DNA of 64,000 nucleotides from Saxidomus purpurata (GCA_022818135.1 JAFMSR010000014.1:38381252-38445251), one strand, 5' to 3'. Shown: positions 1-12,722, counted from the stretch's first letter. Notes: generated by a model from the letters alone, not told the origin. Made by a program: numbers and translations.

Positions 1-742
1 GGTCACAGAGCCCAAATATGGAAAAAACCTTGTTAACACTTTAGATGTTTTCATTTTCAGCCCAGATGTCCTTGAAATTTGTCAGAAAGGTTGTTTCGAT
101 GATTTCTAGCTCAAGTTGAATATGGGTCATCTGGGGTCAAAAACTAGGTCACACAGCCCAAATGTGGAAAAACCTTGTTAACACTCTAGAGGTAACATTT
201 TCAGCCCAAATATCCTGGAAATTTGTCGGAAAGGTTGTTTTGATGATTTCTAGCTCAAGTTCGAATATGGGTTATCTGGGGTCAAAAACTAGGTCACAGA
301 GCCCAAATGTGGAAAAACCTTGTTAACACTCTAGAGGTTACATTTTCAGCCCAAATATTCTGGAAATTTGTCAGAAAGGTTGTTTCGATGATTTCTAGCT
401 CAAGTTACAATATGGGTCATCTTGGGTCAAAAACTAGGTCACAGAGCCCAAATATGGAAAAGCCTTGTTAATACTCTAGAGGTAACATTTTCAGCCCAAA
501 TATCCTGGAAAGATTGTTTCTATGATTTCTAGCTCAAGTTCGAATATGGGTCATCTTGGGTCAAAAACTAGGTCACAGAGCCCAAATATGGAAAAACCTT
601 GTTAACACTCTAGAGGTAACATTTTCAGCCCAAATATCCTGGAAATTTGTCAGAAAGGTTGTTTCGATGATTTCTAGCAACTTTGTTAAAAGCAGTTGTA
701 CTCGGGTGAGCGATAAAGGGCCATCATGGCCCTCTTGTTTTA
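1..742 (+). repeat. Family A element, 3' part with A2-type tandem array
   Basis: About five head-to-tail copies of a ~145-bp monomer. The phrase CTTGTTAACACT recurs near 30, 175 and 320 (145-bp steps), and later copies are shortened. The array ends in a family A terminus at about 704-740: GGGTGAGCGATAAAG, the hairpin GGGCCATCATGGCCC, then TCTTGTTT. The 5' end lies outside the window. The 76-residue ORF across 556-786 runs through monomers and the terminal hairpin and is not a gene. Confidence 0.85.
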
Positions 743-1225
743 TTTATCGCTCTCCTCACACAAACAATAATCAGCCGAATCACTAATGACTGGAAGAACC
801 AGCGACTTTTCATTAATGGTACACGTATAATGCGGACAAATTAACCTGACCCTGACCTTTTTACATGAATATATCTTCCAGCGATTACTCCGAATAAATA
901 ACTTTCCTTAAGTGCGAGATGACGGATATTGTAGGTGCAATACAATTCTTTTATAATTTCCTTATAACCGACGATAAAGGTTGTGTGAAGAATTCAAGTC
1001 ACGCAGCATGCGGGTTCGAATCTATGAAACATAATTGTCGGCATTTCGACATGTAGTGCAACTAAACGCGCATTTATACTAAATAAAAACCCAGAAATTC
1101 TTTTTAAGGCGCTGAAGAAGAGGCCTGGGGGTTAATAAACTGCAGATGTGACATAAGCTTATAGTATTTATTTATCGTATTATGAAATAAGAATTATATG
1201 CTTTGAATATTAAAAGTTTTAATCA
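743..1225. other. Spacer without a recognised feature
   Basis: AT-rich unique-looking sequence. A GGTTCGAATC B-box-like motif near 1013-1022 could be a remnant of a tRNA-derived SINE, but no A box is evident. No open reading frame of note. Confidence 0.4.
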
Positions 1226-2786
1226 TTATACCCCGGAAACGAAGTTTGGGGGGTATATAGGAGTCACCCGGCAGTTGGTCAGTCGGTCAGTAGTGAGAGG
1301 AAGTGCAGTGTGCAAGAATCATAACTGTATCTGCTGTATTTAAAGAGTTATTGCCCTTTGTTACTTTTCCTTGTCCGGAGCATAACTTGAAAACTACTGG
1401 TTGGAATTCAATACAACTTCATACAATGGTCAAGTACATTAAGAGGAAGTGCAGTGCACAGGAACCATAACTCTTTTTTGACTCATTACAGAGTTATTGC
1501 CCTTTGTTACTTTTCCTTGTCCGGAGCATTACTAGAAAACTACTGGTTGGAATTCAATACAACTTCATACAATGGTCTAGCACAATGAGAGGAAGTGCAG
1601 TGTACAAGAACCATAACTCTATCTTGAGTATTTACAGTATTTACAGAGTTATTGCCCATTTTTAGCTCGACTTTTCTATGAAAAGGGGAGCTATCCTACT
1701 CGCCCCGGCGTCGGCGTCGGCGTTGGCGTCACATCTTGGTTAAGTTTTTCGTACCACCCCACTTTATTTCAAAAGTATTAGAGGTATGGCTTTGAAACTT
1801 ACCATACTTGTTTACCATCATAACCTCCATCTACAGACAAGAGTACATAACTCTGTCAAGGTTTTTGACAGAATTATGGCCCTTTTTTTACTTAGAAAGT
1901 GTATTGAGCTTGGTTAAGTTTTTCGTACCACCTCACTTTATTTCAAAACCATTGGAGGTATGGCTTTGAAACTAACCATACTTGTTTACCATCACGACCT
2001 TCATCAACAGACAAGAGGACATAACTCTGTCAAGGTTTTTGACAGAATTATGCCCCTTTTTGACTTAGAAAATACATTGAATATGTCCACTTATTGCCTT
2101 AACCCTTTGAGATATTGCTTTGAAACTTTTAATGCTATTTCACATCATTACCCCCATCTGTACGCAAGAGAAGGTAACTCTGTCAGGGATTTGTTTTAAA
2201 AATTAAGGCCTTTTATCGACTTAGAATCTTGGTTAAGTTTTTCGTACCAGTCCACTTTTTGACTGAACTGTTTGAGATATTAATTTGAAAGTTGGAATAA
2301 TTGTTTACCATCATGATTTCCAAACATGGGCAGGAGAAGGTAATTCTGTCAAGGATTTTATTTGAATTATGGCCCTTTTTGACTTAGAAACTCAGTTAAA
2401 ATTTTCATTCTTGTCCACTTGTTAACTTAACCATTTGAGATATTACTTTGAAAGTTGGAGTACTTATGTACCATCGTAAGACCTATCTGTAAGCAAAAGA
2501 AGATAACTCTGTGAAAATTTTTCTTGATTTGTACTTAGAAATTCCTAGTTAAAGTCTTGTGTGCCCTTAATTAACTGTCAAAGTTTTGTTTTATTGGCAA
2601 GCACTAAAAAAGTCGAGCACGCTGTCCTACTGACAGCTCTTGTTACTTTTACTTGACGCAGAACATAACTTGAAAACTACTGGTTGGAATGCAATACAAT
2701 TTCGTACAATGGTTCAGCACAATGAGAGGAAATGCAGTGTACAAGAACCATAACTCTATCTTGACTAATTACAGAGTAATTGCCAA
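1226..2786 (+). mobile_element. Family C' HINE-like element, 3'-truncated, with family D nested inside
   Basis: The 5' end reads TTATACCCC followed by GGGGGGTATATAGGAGTCAC and a GGTCAGTCGGTCAG microsatellite. A tandem array of ~148-bp monomers follows; each contains GTCCGGAGCATAACTTGAAA and GAGGAAGTGCAGTG. A family D element interrupts the array at 1662-2642. The array then runs into a minus-strand SINE near 2787, and the GGGGGTATTAA 3' end seen in other copies is missing. Non-coding. Confidence 0.75.
1662..2642 (+). mobile_element. Family D HINE-like element, full length, nested in C'
   Basis: The 5' end TTAGCTCGACTTTTC and the 3' motif AAAAGTCGAGC form a perfect 11-bp inverted pair (GCTCGACTTTT). 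A GGCGTC hexamer run lies at 1707-1730. The 3' end has the hairpin GCTGTC-ctact-GACAGC and then TCTTG. The interior is a diverged tandem array with phrases such as TTGGTTAAGTTTTTCGTACC. The flanks rejoin to a C' monomer (GCCCATTTTTACTTTT), so insertion was at a T run with no clear target duplication. A second copy is at 23431-24239. Confidence 0.8.
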
Positions 2787-3107
2787 CCCTGGCACTTTTC
2801 CCTGGGTAAACTTACCAATACTCCTGACAGGCGCTGTGTGTAGAGAGACATATGAATATACAAGGGAATCTGGGTATCACACCCTAGCTCTTTTACAAAT
2901 AGACCCCTTGGTTCTTTTACATGCCCGGTGTATAGCACCGTTTCATGTGAGACTACCTCTTGGTTTCTAACAAGTTCATCTCTAGATGGGTAGGAAACAC
3001 TGAAAAGTGTTTCTGTAAATTCCAATGCCCCGGCCGGAATTCGGACCGGGGACCTCCGGATTAGTAGTCCAGAGCTTTAACCACTCAACCACCGCAGCAC
3101 CCGTCTC
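2787..3107 (-). mobile_element. tRNA-derived SINE
   Basis: Read on the minus strand from about 3107, the head looks like a tRNA. It has an A box close to TGGTTGAGTGGTTAAAG, an anticodon-arm-like CTCTGGACTACTAATCCGGA, and a B box close to GGTCCGAATTCC. About 230 bp of unrelated body follows down to about 2787. The cloverleaf is imperfect at the acceptor stem, and the attached body argues for a SINE rather than a functional tRNA gene. The 3' boundary is approximate. Confidence 0.6.
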
Positions 3108-3233
3108 TTCTATTTGTTTTATCTGTGTAAAAAATTTAACGATGTCACCAGACTTGCCACGTGCTAATCGTAAGACGAAACCGAAGATAAATATAAATCA
3201 ACTGCGAAACTATGTTTTTTATGTCAGAAGGTT

Positions 3234-3389
3234 CCAGGCCCCATGATTATAACTCAACTCAGTTTCGTGCTCAAACTTTGAATCAATATAATATTTAAAC
3301 ATTTAATAAATTTGATAAATGTGTCTAACTTGCTTTCTATCAGAATTGCTTCTCTAGTTATTTAAAAGTTTTATAATCATGGGGCCTGG
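3234..3389. mobile_element. 156-bp MITE with perfect 19-bp terminal inverted repeats
   Basis: CCAGGCCCCATGATTATAA (3234-3252) is exactly inverted as TTATAATCATGGGGCCTGG (3371-3389). The interior is AT-rich and non-coding. I could not define a convincing target-site duplication, so no superfamily is assigned. Confidence 0.75.
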
Positions 3390-4133
3390 TTAATTTGCAC
3401 GAGTGATAAACTCATTCACAGCTTGGTGTTGTGCTAGGTTCATTGCCGTAGGGCACATCTCATGTTTCCTTACCGGGGATCACACACTGGCCTTCTGCCA
3501 CACAGGCCAATACGGAGTAAAGTCAACTGTCTCATCCTTATCCACATATCTACCCATATCTATTTCTGTTTTGAAATTCTGAAATGTTAATGTTTTCTTA
3601 AATAATCAATAGATAGCAGTCTTTATCTTCTGTTTATCCCTCTGTAATGTGGTTGTCTTTCTAATTTTTGTGTAGGTCATTTTCACATTTATGACCTAAG
3701 CACTACAGATATGAAATCTTTGGATATAAAACTTGACAGAAAACTGATTTGCTATCTCACACTTCCAACCTGTGATGATTATAAATCAAAGCGCTATAGG
3801 CACTGAATTTGTTTGGGTACACAAATTCCTGTGCCTCTGATCTCACTGCTTTTGTAATAAAACACTTAAAAATATGACCTGGACAAAGTCACAATGGTAG
3901 AAAATGCATGAAATTATTTCAGTAAAGTAATGGTTCGATACTCTATTGGAAGAAGTTTTCCACATAATTGTGAAATTGTGATTGGTAATCCAAGTAAATG
4001 TGTTTATCAATCAATGGTATTGAACCCCGAGAGGAAATCATTGTACTGTGAAAAGTCACATAGACCTTTGCCTAAAAGTAGCAGGTATGATAATGTGTAA
4101 CTGATGTTGCTGATGGCCAAATAATGTTCCTTT
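3390..4133. other. Unique AT-rich spacer
   Basis: No ORF, hairpin or repeat unit seen. Confidence 0.4.
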
Positions 4134-4836
4134 TTAGCTCACCTGGCTACGCCAGGGTGAGCTTTTCTGATCGATAATTGTCCGTCGTCCGTCAACATTT
4201 GATTCAAATGACATCTCCTCTGAAACCTCTAGGCCAATGTTGATAAAACTATGCAGGAATGTTCCTTGCATGAAGCTCTACCAAAATTGTTCAAAGAATT
4301 CCATTCCATGCAGAACTCTGGTTGCTATGGCAAAAAATAGGAAAAACTTTAAAAATCTTCTTCTCTGAAACCACAAGGCCTAGAGCTTAGATATTTGGCA
4401 TGTAGCATTGTCTAGTGGCCAATATGGTCCCTTTATCACTAATCTGGCCTCCAGAGGAAATTGTTAGATATTACTATATAAGCCTACATAAAATCTGTGA
4501 ACCCCGAACTAGGTCAATATTTTGAGCCAGGAGTCATAATTTAAGTAGTCTTGGTAGAGCCCCCCCTAGACAATGCTGCATACCAAATATCTTCGCTCTT
4601 GGCCTCCTTGATTTTGAGAAAGTTTTTCCTTTCCATTGCCATGGCAACCAGAGGTGTGCATATATGGATTTATCTCAACTTTGATAGAGCTTCAACATTG
4701 GCTCAGTGGTTTTAGAGGAGATGGTGTTTCAAGGAAAAGGTTAAAGGTCATACAACAAATGACAAGTGTTCTAATAGCTCCTTGACTAGCAACAGACACA
4801 TTAACCTATACTCCACCACTTTGTGACAGATGAGCT
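4134..4836 (+). mobile_element. Family A HINE-like element, 5' part
   Basis: Starts with TTTTTAGCTCACCTGGCTAC. The 5' hairpin AGCTCACCTGGC/GCCAGGGTGAGCT is followed by GTCCGTCGTCCGTC and then A-type monomers (ACCACAAGGCCTAGAGCTTA, GATATTTGGCATGTAGCATT). The last monomers are diverged, and the 3' hairpin terminus is not recognisable before the adjoining C' element at 4837. Confidence 0.75.
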
Positions 4837-5627
4837 AACTAGAGCTATCACTAAATGTGATTAATACCCCCGAAAGACTGCTTTATAAACTGAGGAAGCT
4901 CATAGTAACAGAATACCTTGCAAAAAAAACTAAAATAGAGATATTGTTCTTGGCATTAACTCTGCCTGTAATTAGTCAAGATAGAGTTATGGTTCTTGTA
5001 CACTGCACTTTCTCTCATTGTGCTGGACCATTGTATGAAGTTGTATTGCATTCCAACCAGTAGTTTTCAAGTTTAATAATGCTCTGCGACAAGGAAAAGT
5101 AAAAATGGGCAATAACTCTGTAAATACTCAAGATAGAGTTATGGTTCTTGTACACTGCACTTCCTCCCATTGTGCTGAACCATTGTATGAAGTTGTATTG
5201 AATTCCAACCAGTAGTTTTCAAGTTATGCTCTGGACAAGGAAATGTAACAAAGGGCAATAACTCTGTAATAACTATAGATAGAGTTATGGTTCTTGTGCA
5301 CTGCACTTCCTCTTATTGTGCTTGATCATTGTATGAAGTTGTTTTGAATTCCAACCAGTAGTTTTCAAGTTATGCTCCGGACAAGGAAAAGTAACAAAGG
5401 GCAATAACTCTGTAATAAGTCAAGATGGAGTTATGGTTTTTGTGCACTGCACTTCCTCTCAATGTGCTTGACCATTGTATGAAGTTGTATTGAATTCCAA
5501 CCAGTAGTTTTCAAGTTATGCTCCGGACAAGGAAAATGCAACAGACCGCCTGACCGACCGCCCGACCGACCAACCACCGGGTGACTCCTATACCCCCCCC
5601 CTCAAACTTCGTTTCGAGGGTATGAAA
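4837..5627 (-). mobile_element. Family C' HINE-like element, full length, minus orientation
   Basis: Read on the minus strand, the 5' end at ~5627 has a TCATACCC-type start, a G run, TATAGGAGTCACCCGGTGGT and a GGTCGGTCGG microsatellite. Four to five ~148-bp monomers follow. The 3' end has GGGGGTATTAA, the hairpin ATCAC-attta-GTGAT, and a terminus close to CTCTAGTT at 4837. It is the most compact complete C' copy in the window (~0.8 kb). The 68-residue ORF at 4857-5063 spans terminus and monomers and is not a gene. Confidence 0.75.
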
Positions 5628-5704
5628 AGGGAAGAATGCAAGAGACATATGATATAAATCAACAGTTGTTTTTTAGTCGCAATTTCCATCCTTGGTAAGA
5701 TACA

Positions 5705-6030
5705 AGGTTCAGCCAATTATTGTAACCAGAGGCATGATTTGAACAAAGTAGATAGAAGACCACTAGATTAACCGATACCTAAGCTGTAGGAGTTGTAGTT
5801 TTCAAAAATTAGTTTTAAATTTTTTTCTATACCAAAGGACCCCCTGGGCAGGGTACATTGTGACCCCGAGGGCGTGATTTGAACACACTTTGAATAGGTC
5901 CTGTAGACACTACACTGCAACCCCGTTATAACATGCGCCGTTATAATGCGAATCCCGGTATAATGGGTTGGGTCTTGGCTCCCAAAAATTTCGGGATCAA
6001 CCAAAATCATTATAGCATTGTCAGAATAGC
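5705..6030 (-). repeat. Family A monomer fragment followed by a transposon-end fragment
   Basis: 5705-5913 resembles minus-orientation A monomers (GCATGATTTGAACAAA, GTGACCCCGAGGGCGTGATT). From 5921, CACTGCAACCCCGTTATAAC with repeated GTTATAA resembles one end of a separate terminal-inverted-repeat element; no partner end was found. Confidence 0.45.
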
Positions 6031-7600
6031 ATTGTCCCTATACAAAACAAATGTTTGAAAATGTAAATAAACAACATGGCAGGTTGTTAATTGATCTTTG
6101 TCACTTACGCGGTATCAAGCGTCTATTAAAACAATTACGGCTTATACTAGTATTTTTTCACGGCTCCGTTATAATCACAAGCTGACCTCTTTGTTTGTTT
6201 GACAATAACTTGTAAATCGTGAGAATTAGATTTTGTCACAAAATTATTGGTTATTCTGACAAAGCGTAAGAGGGCGACACAAGTGTTCTATTGAACACCC
6301 ATCTAGTTTCTTTATCAGCTGAAATTCATAATTGACCCAATATTATAAATGAATAGTTATGAAACAGATAACCAATGTGATTGGTGTTAATGGTCAAAAC
6401 TGCTAAGTCTCTATCGTAAGTTAATGTCTTTTCATCTTTCACATTTTTGACAAATTTCCCAGTTTGATGAATTATGCACACATTTAATCAGGATGGAGAC
6501 ACATAAGGACAAGTTTTCCAAAGTATCACTATCTTTCCAAATTTTGAAGAAGACTGTACAGTTTCTACATTGTAACTTCTGAAAGCCAGATACATGTACG
6601 TCTTGCAGGTCACAGTCTCGCTCCCTCTTGCAATTTCCAGTCTAATCATTCTAATTGGCCCTGTCATTGAGGCCATTTCTATATCCTCATTTCTTTCTTT
6701 ATCAAGAGCGGGTGAGGGTCCTGAAAGGCTATCACAATTCTAAAGGAACAGTTCTGCTTGCTAGTTTTCTATTCCAGTTGCCTCAACTTCTACCGCCTTG
6801 ACATCCATGGGCGCACCACATTTTGGAAAATTCAAATGTCAAATTATATATATTTTGACTACATTGAAGCAAGTGGTATTTTCACAAATTTGTAAAAAAA
6901 TTGTAAATCAACAGCGGTTCTCAAAGTAATCAAAATGCAAATAAAACGGGTAATTTTATAATGTTAAACACTACATAATATACATATCGAAAGACGTGTA
7001 TCTACATTAAATTTCATCCACTAAAGTCATTAATCATGTTAATACTTATCGGTATCGGTAAAATATGCATTTCTTCAATTATCATGCGCGTTGACATAAT
7101 CGATAACTGCTCATGGGCAAAGTTACTGTAAATACTTAAACCAGCTTAGGTTGTGATAACCCCAAATTATTTTCTGCATCATTATACAATGTAATTACAT
7201 AATCAGGTTATAGGACCATCCGTTATGTCTGTCTCCTCTAGAAACATCCTAATTAAAAGCAAAAGATACGGTCCTATTCATAAGAAAAAATTGAAAGTTA
7301 AGAAGGCAGCAATTAACTATGGAATGAGGCACTGTGCCTACTTGAATATTAAGAGATAGACTTTTCATATGTGCAGATGAGGTTACATTGCTTGTAACAT
7401 AATGCAAGCACATCAAGAATGGTTAGCAGTAATACAATTTAGGGGTACTTTACTACTTAACAAACATAGTCCACTATTTTTTCAGCTTTACAGCATGTCA
7501 GTTTTTTGCATGGAGATGTGTTCAAAGTGACCAATCGAAAGCACGAACTGGGGATAGTCCAACTAATTGTACATCAAGATAGTGTTTTTTTTGTATTCTC
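6031..7600. other. Unique spacer without a recognised gene
   Basis: AT-rich. A 62-residue minus ORF at 6488-6676 has no recognisable domain or clear splice context. Nothing else supportable. Confidence 0.35.
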
Positions 7601-7605
7601 GGCTT

Positions 7606-8255
7606 TGCGCGTCCGGGTACTGATAAATTTTTTACATTCGGGAAAGGTGATTCCTTGGCTTTCATCACTGGTCTCTATGCATCTTTAATTTTGAAATGTA
7701 CAAGCAATAGCCAAGAATGATAATGAAAGGAGACGACGGTCTACTATTAGCTTGTAGCTCTCATATTGTTTTTAAAATAATTCTATATTGTTAATAGCTT
7801 TTTGTATCGTTTGAAATACATTTAAACTTGCTTACAAATCTACCGTAAAGACCAAGTTTTCACCCTTTACCGAATGTAGAAATAAATATGACCTAACAAT
7901 CTGATTGGTTAATTGGTCAGTATGATGCCACTGCAAAGCCCAAAATGGGCAATATCTCTCCTGCTATAGATTTTCTGCTTCACACATCCGGGTACTGATA
8001 AATTATTAACATACTGGAAAGGCGATTCCTCAGCTGTCATCACTGGTCTCTATGCATCTTTAACTTTGACTAATACAGTAACCAAGATTAGAAATGAAAG
8101 AAGACAACCATCTTTCATTACCTTGAAACTATCAGATTGTTTTTATAATAATTCTATGTTGTTAAAAGCTTTTTGTTTCTTTTAAAATAATTTTAAACGT
8201 GCATATGAGTAACGGTAAAGACCAAGTTTTCACCCTTTTCCTAACGAACACAAAA
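7606..8255 (+). repeat. Two diverged tandem copies of a ~375-bp unit
   Basis: Phrases in the first copy (CCGGGTACTGATAAAT near 7613, CACTGGTCTCTATGCATCTT, GTAAAGACCAAGTTTTCACC) recur ~375 bp later (7988 onward). The unit tail TTAATTGGTCAGTATGA occurs near 7909 and again near 8837, after the LINE fragment. The second unit therefore appears to be interrupted by that insertion. The 60-residue ORF at 7506-7688 lies across the first copy and is probably not a gene. Confidence 0.6.
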
Positions 8256-8805
8256 AAACCCACAATATCTTGATGTTCAAAGGAGGGCAGCGCAGTTCAA
8301 GTGTCACAGACATGTTATACAGTCTAAAATGGTGCAGGTTAGATCTCCGACACATTGACTCTCAGCTGTCACTCATGTATAAAATTTCTAACGACCTGGT
8401 TGCAATCCCCATCCAAGGAAATCTCATCCTTCTAACTAGGAAATCCCACCACTATCATCCCTTGTCTTACAGGTTAATCACTGCAACCACTGACTACTAT
8501 AAGTACTCCTTCTTCCCTAGGACCATAGTCCTATGGAATAGTCTCCCACCTGATATTCCCTCCCTTCCTACCCTTGATCAGTTTAATGCTGCTGTAAGCT
8601 GCATTGATCATGCCCTACCATAACCTGCCTCCACCCCTGTTTTTATCTTTTAATCATTAACATAATTATTCCCCCTTTTCTCTTATTTTGACCTGTTTCT
8701 TTTTTAATTTTTTATTTCTACTAACAGTCTTTGTGACTTGACGCACACGAAATTGTCTAAGTCCTTGTAAAGGGTTCGACAGTACAGGAAGATAGATAGA
8801 TAGAT
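8256..8805 (+). mobile_element. 5'-truncated non-LTR retrotransposon (LINE), 3' end
   Basis: 8273-8623 encodes the last ~116 residues of a LINE reverse transcriptase. The segment resembles the domain after the RT palm in CR1/L2/Jockey-like elements: LKWCRLDLRHIDSQLSLMYK at the start, then YSFFPRTIVLWNSLPP, then a stop at 8621-8623. The 3' UTR ends in a GATAGATAGATAGATGA repeat at ~8790-8806, typical of the short 3' repeat of such elements. No upstream RT or endonuclease is present, so the copy is dead on arrival. Clade placement is uncertain. Confidence 0.8.
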
Positions 8806-10340
8806 GAAGAAATGAACAAAACTTAATGCTACCTGTTAATTGGTCAGTATGACGTCACGGCAAAGCCGTGAAAAGCGAGATTCTAGCCGAATTAATTGTG
8901 CCCCAGGGCTTTTAACTATAAAAGACGGCCACCCTTTGGGTCTGTAAAGACAGACATCTATGTAATATTAGTCGGTAAAATTGGTCGGTCTTGCAGTCGA
9001 AATATTGCGGCTAGTGAGATTCTGACCCAAAACGAAAACCTTTCAGAACTTGCTTAAGACGTCACTTTGACTAAACCTTGGGAGAATCATTGTCTCATGA
9101 AAAAGAACAATATTTGCATAAAAGGTCAGTTTACTGTTTTGTCATATTCTGATATTCTGACTGTGTGAAATGACGTTTGATTTGCAAGCATAACGCAGTT
9201 TTTAATCATGTGGCACGTGAAATGACACACAAAGCATATATCTGAAGTATACATGATGAAACAGTTTTTTTTAAATATCTGCGAAGTTACCAAAATACTT
9301 ACAATATAAAGAAACCTAGACACGAACTGAAGAAGAGCTCGCCAATCTTTTAGCGTTATTGTGTAAACGTGTACAAACGGCGGATGTGCTTCTATGGGAG
9401 ATAATCATGTCATGACTACATTACACCATTTCACTTTTTAAAAGTGCTTGTTGCGCAAAAATAGCACATTAATTTCATTCATTTCAATGCACAAAATTAT
9501 GTGTAAAATTAAAGACAGCAAGACTTGAAGAGATACTCACGTGTGTTCACACTGGTGAATATATTTCCTGGATTCGGTGTTACGGTTGACCTTACCGGTA
9601 TTATTTGTAAACTTCCGGTGAACTATTGTGCGCATTAATATCAGATTTTCATCGCTATTACTATCACGTTTGGTGCATTAGTTCATAAAGAATAGCTCTT
9701 TTATTTTGTCGGTTTCTAAATTCTAGCCAGTTCGTTTCCTTGTCGCCTTAGATTCATAAATATCACACTACTTTTTTTAAAGCACGGACGCTTTCCGCTA
9801 TCTAACTGTTAATCGTCGGGTCATGGGGTCACGTCATTATATGGTATTTCATTGCGCATTTATTTACAAATTTCGTTTATTTTATTGATATTTAGAGGAC
9901 TTCGTTTCAAACTTCGTATGTTTTGCCTATGACTATTGTGAGAGTAGTTTGATCATTACACTTTTTTACTCCTATGATAATCACATTTTGGCAGAATGGG
10001 ATCATGTAGTCGGAACTATTTCGTGACTGGTGTGCCGGAACTATTTGCAACTTTGGTACTTGACGAAAAGACCTTTGAAAACCACTACTATATTTATTTG
10101 GGTTGTCACCCAAACAAATAAATATAAAAGATAATTTAAACAACCAAATTACAGTGAAGGAAACATTTCTTTCTTACCTGCCTTTTCGAACATCCGGACA
10201 ATCAAAATTATTATTAAACATGACGATGGCATTTGTATTCATCCATGCACTATGACTGAAAGAGGTCATTGTTATCGCACGGAAAATCGAACAAAACTAT
10301 GCATTTAGAAAAATGTGTTAAAGTAAAGATCTGGAATGAA
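8806..10340. other. Unique spacer without a recognised gene
   Basis: Starts with the tail of the ~375-bp repeat. Short minus ORFs at 9126-9323 and 9907-10143 show no domain, no plausible start context and no matched splice sites. Nothing further supportable. Confidence 0.35.
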
Positions 10341-10356
10341 GTAAACACTATGTAGG

Positions 10357-10550
10357 GAGACGCCGATGTGTAGATGTAGAGCGGCGGACACCTCATTCGA
10401 AGGTTGTCGGTTCGAATCCCATCAGCGGAATTTGACCAGAACCTGTTTAATTCCTCCTGTCTGTGCAACAACTGGTCATATTCCAGGAAGATTCCGTCAA
10501 TATTATAGTTATTATGGCATGCAAGGTTATGCAAGGTTATGCGATAATTG
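10357..10550 (+). mobile_element. tRNA-like SINE head
   Basis: Contains a perfect B box (GGTTCGAATCC, ~10409-10419) and an A-box-like GTAGATGTAGAGCGGC upstream. CGCCGATG near 10360 and CATCAGCGG near 10421 could pair as an acceptor-like stem. The anticodon arm is weak and ~110 bp of body follows, so I read it as a SINE or tRNA relic. Confidence 0.45.
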
Positions 10551-11389
10551 ATGTAAATTAGTAAAATTAAAGGAAGTAGATATTTTATTTTTCAGTGAAG
10601 TAGATTTTTTTTTCAGTATGTATATAGTAACGTAATCATTATATGCATACTGCTAATTTGATGTCTTTAAATTACGGCTTAGATAAAATCAGTAGGTTGA
10701 AAATATATAACAAAGGCAAAACGCTACAGCTTAAAAACCTGCCGACAGTGTAGGAAAGCGCGCTAGTAAAAAAGTGACGTGAGTAGCTATGTTTGAAGTG
10801 CTACTGAAGAAAAAGTTAACAAGATATTACAAAAAGAAATTCCCTGTGCAATCGGAAATATGCTGAAATATACATGGTGCAAATGTGGGAAGAAAATTTG
10901 AGCATTTAATTTGAGGAGCATTTCACCTTAAATCGCTAAAATCGAAGAATCATTAATGTCTGGCATAAGTTCACAGACATGCGAGGTCGCGAAAATGTGT
11001 GTCAAACGGGGAAGGCATACAGTTACTTTCATTCTTGAATTCATGGGGCTGCAGAACAAGAACAGAAAATTATGATATGCAATCCTAGAGTATCTGTGCC
11101 CTAACCATTGAAGCCTCACCCTGGCTCCTGAAAATGTGATTTTGAACCTTGAAAATTTACAAAAATGTTTAAAATAAATTTTGCATTATTTAGATCTATA
11201 TACAGTGTTTGCTATCATGCAATCAAATCTTAACTACAAGTGGAATGACTCCTCTCTCCTCCAGGGTGTTCTGTAGGCTTTGAAGACTAGTGGCTCCAAC
11301 TTTGGAGCCATTGGCGTAAACTTTTTCTGATTGGCGAATTTGTTGGCGCAAACTAAAATTGACCCAGAGGGAACCCTGAACATTATAGT

Positions 11390-11800
11390 GTAACCATGGA
11401 CCTATATACACAGGAGAATAATTCCCGTACGAAAATTCCAACCATAAAATAGCAGGAAAAGACACGTAACTGGGCAGTAAAATCATTTTTATAAGCGTAA
11501 CTCAGCAGTCTGGAATTTGTTCAGAGCAGGAAAAACATGAAAATTACGGGCGTCATTTTATAACTTTACGTCTGCAAATTTTTCTACGGGCGTAAATATT
11601 GACTTCAATTTTTTGCTGTTGCACTTTGAATCACAAAATGAGTGAGTTCTATATTTTACGCCCGTACAATACAGAAATACGGTTGTAGAATGGAACAGGA
11701 AGTAATCTTTAACTGGCTTATTGATTGGTTGATTCAAAGAACAATTTGGTGGACATGTTTGAAAGCATTTTGTAGTAGTGTTTACATGTGAAGAAAAGTT
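11390..11800 (+). repeat. Dispersed repeat with TTTACGGGCGTAAA-type motifs, copy 1
   Basis: Contains ATTACGGGCGTCATTTTATAA, CTACGGGCGTAAATATTGAC and CCGTATTTC/GAAATACGG motifs. A copy in the opposite orientation lies at 29870-30235 with matching order and spacing. 23040-23300 has similar ACGGGCGTAAA motifs and may be a distant relative. No coding capacity seen. Confidence 0.6.
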
Positions 11801-12720
11801 TTGGGCTTAATAGCATGGATATTGATTATTATCTTGTGGACAGGAGAGTGCAGTATAAGCAAAGGTACATTGTTAAACAGAGCTAGAGCAGTTATAAATA
11901 AATTATGATATGATTGTTATTATGATTGAAAGAATATATGAGTTAAGCTTCAATTTTGAAGAATCAGTCAGATTTTGTGATTTTTTACTTCAAGTCTTAA
12001 GGGGATAAAGTCAAAATTAGGCCAGAGTTTTTATATTTCTTGGTTTACGGGAAAATTTTCAAAAAAATTGAGTAGGAAGGACGAAATAAAAATAAAAATA
12101 AAAGTGTGTAATATGTTGAGTCGACAAAAAAATAAAAATAAAAGCATTTTATTTTCAATTACACCACCGAATGCCCCTTACGTAAAAGATAAATGACTCA
12201 ATTTTAATGAGTTTCACTGTAAACATCCATAGCAGCTGGTTTCTTGTTGTTGTTGATATGTAGTTTCTTGGGATGTGAACAAGTAGCAAAAACAGTACTC
12301 GGGTACCCAGATACTTTTTTGATCGAGTACTCTAGGTACTTGCCACGTTTCCTACTGTATTGAACAGACCACATTGAAAATGCCCATCGGTCTACTGTAC
12401 CCATCAATAATCCGTATTTTCAAACCAAAATAAATACTGTAAAATAATAACTTTCAATTATATATCCCTACTATTCTGACACTTTATTAACTAGTCCTTT
12501 AAAGAAGTCTGGAATTGGGAATAAACAATCAAATTATTTCTGGTAGAACACAACGGTCCATGAAATAAATTCTAAAGATTATGAAAGGTTGACCCAAGGT
12601 CGACGAGCACCTTCACCTGTGTGTCAATACCACAAGAAAATTCCTCATATTTCTTGCTTACTGCTGCAATTTTTGTGACTTTCAGATTGCCCCCAGGTCC
12701 AATAAGCCCCGACGACTACA
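11801..12720. other. Spacer with a short dispersed repeat
   Basis: 12010-12060 (GGCCAGAGTTTTTATATTTC, GGTTTACGGG) is the reverse complement of 22195-22240, marking a dispersed repeat. Two AAAAATAAAAATAAAAG tracts lie at 12085-12147. No gene seen. Confidence 0.4.
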
Positions 12721-12722
12721 TT

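Noticed and set aside
3027..3107. Functional tRNA gene on the minus strand
   Set aside because: Acceptor stem pairing is poor, the B box is imperfect and a SINE-like body is attached.
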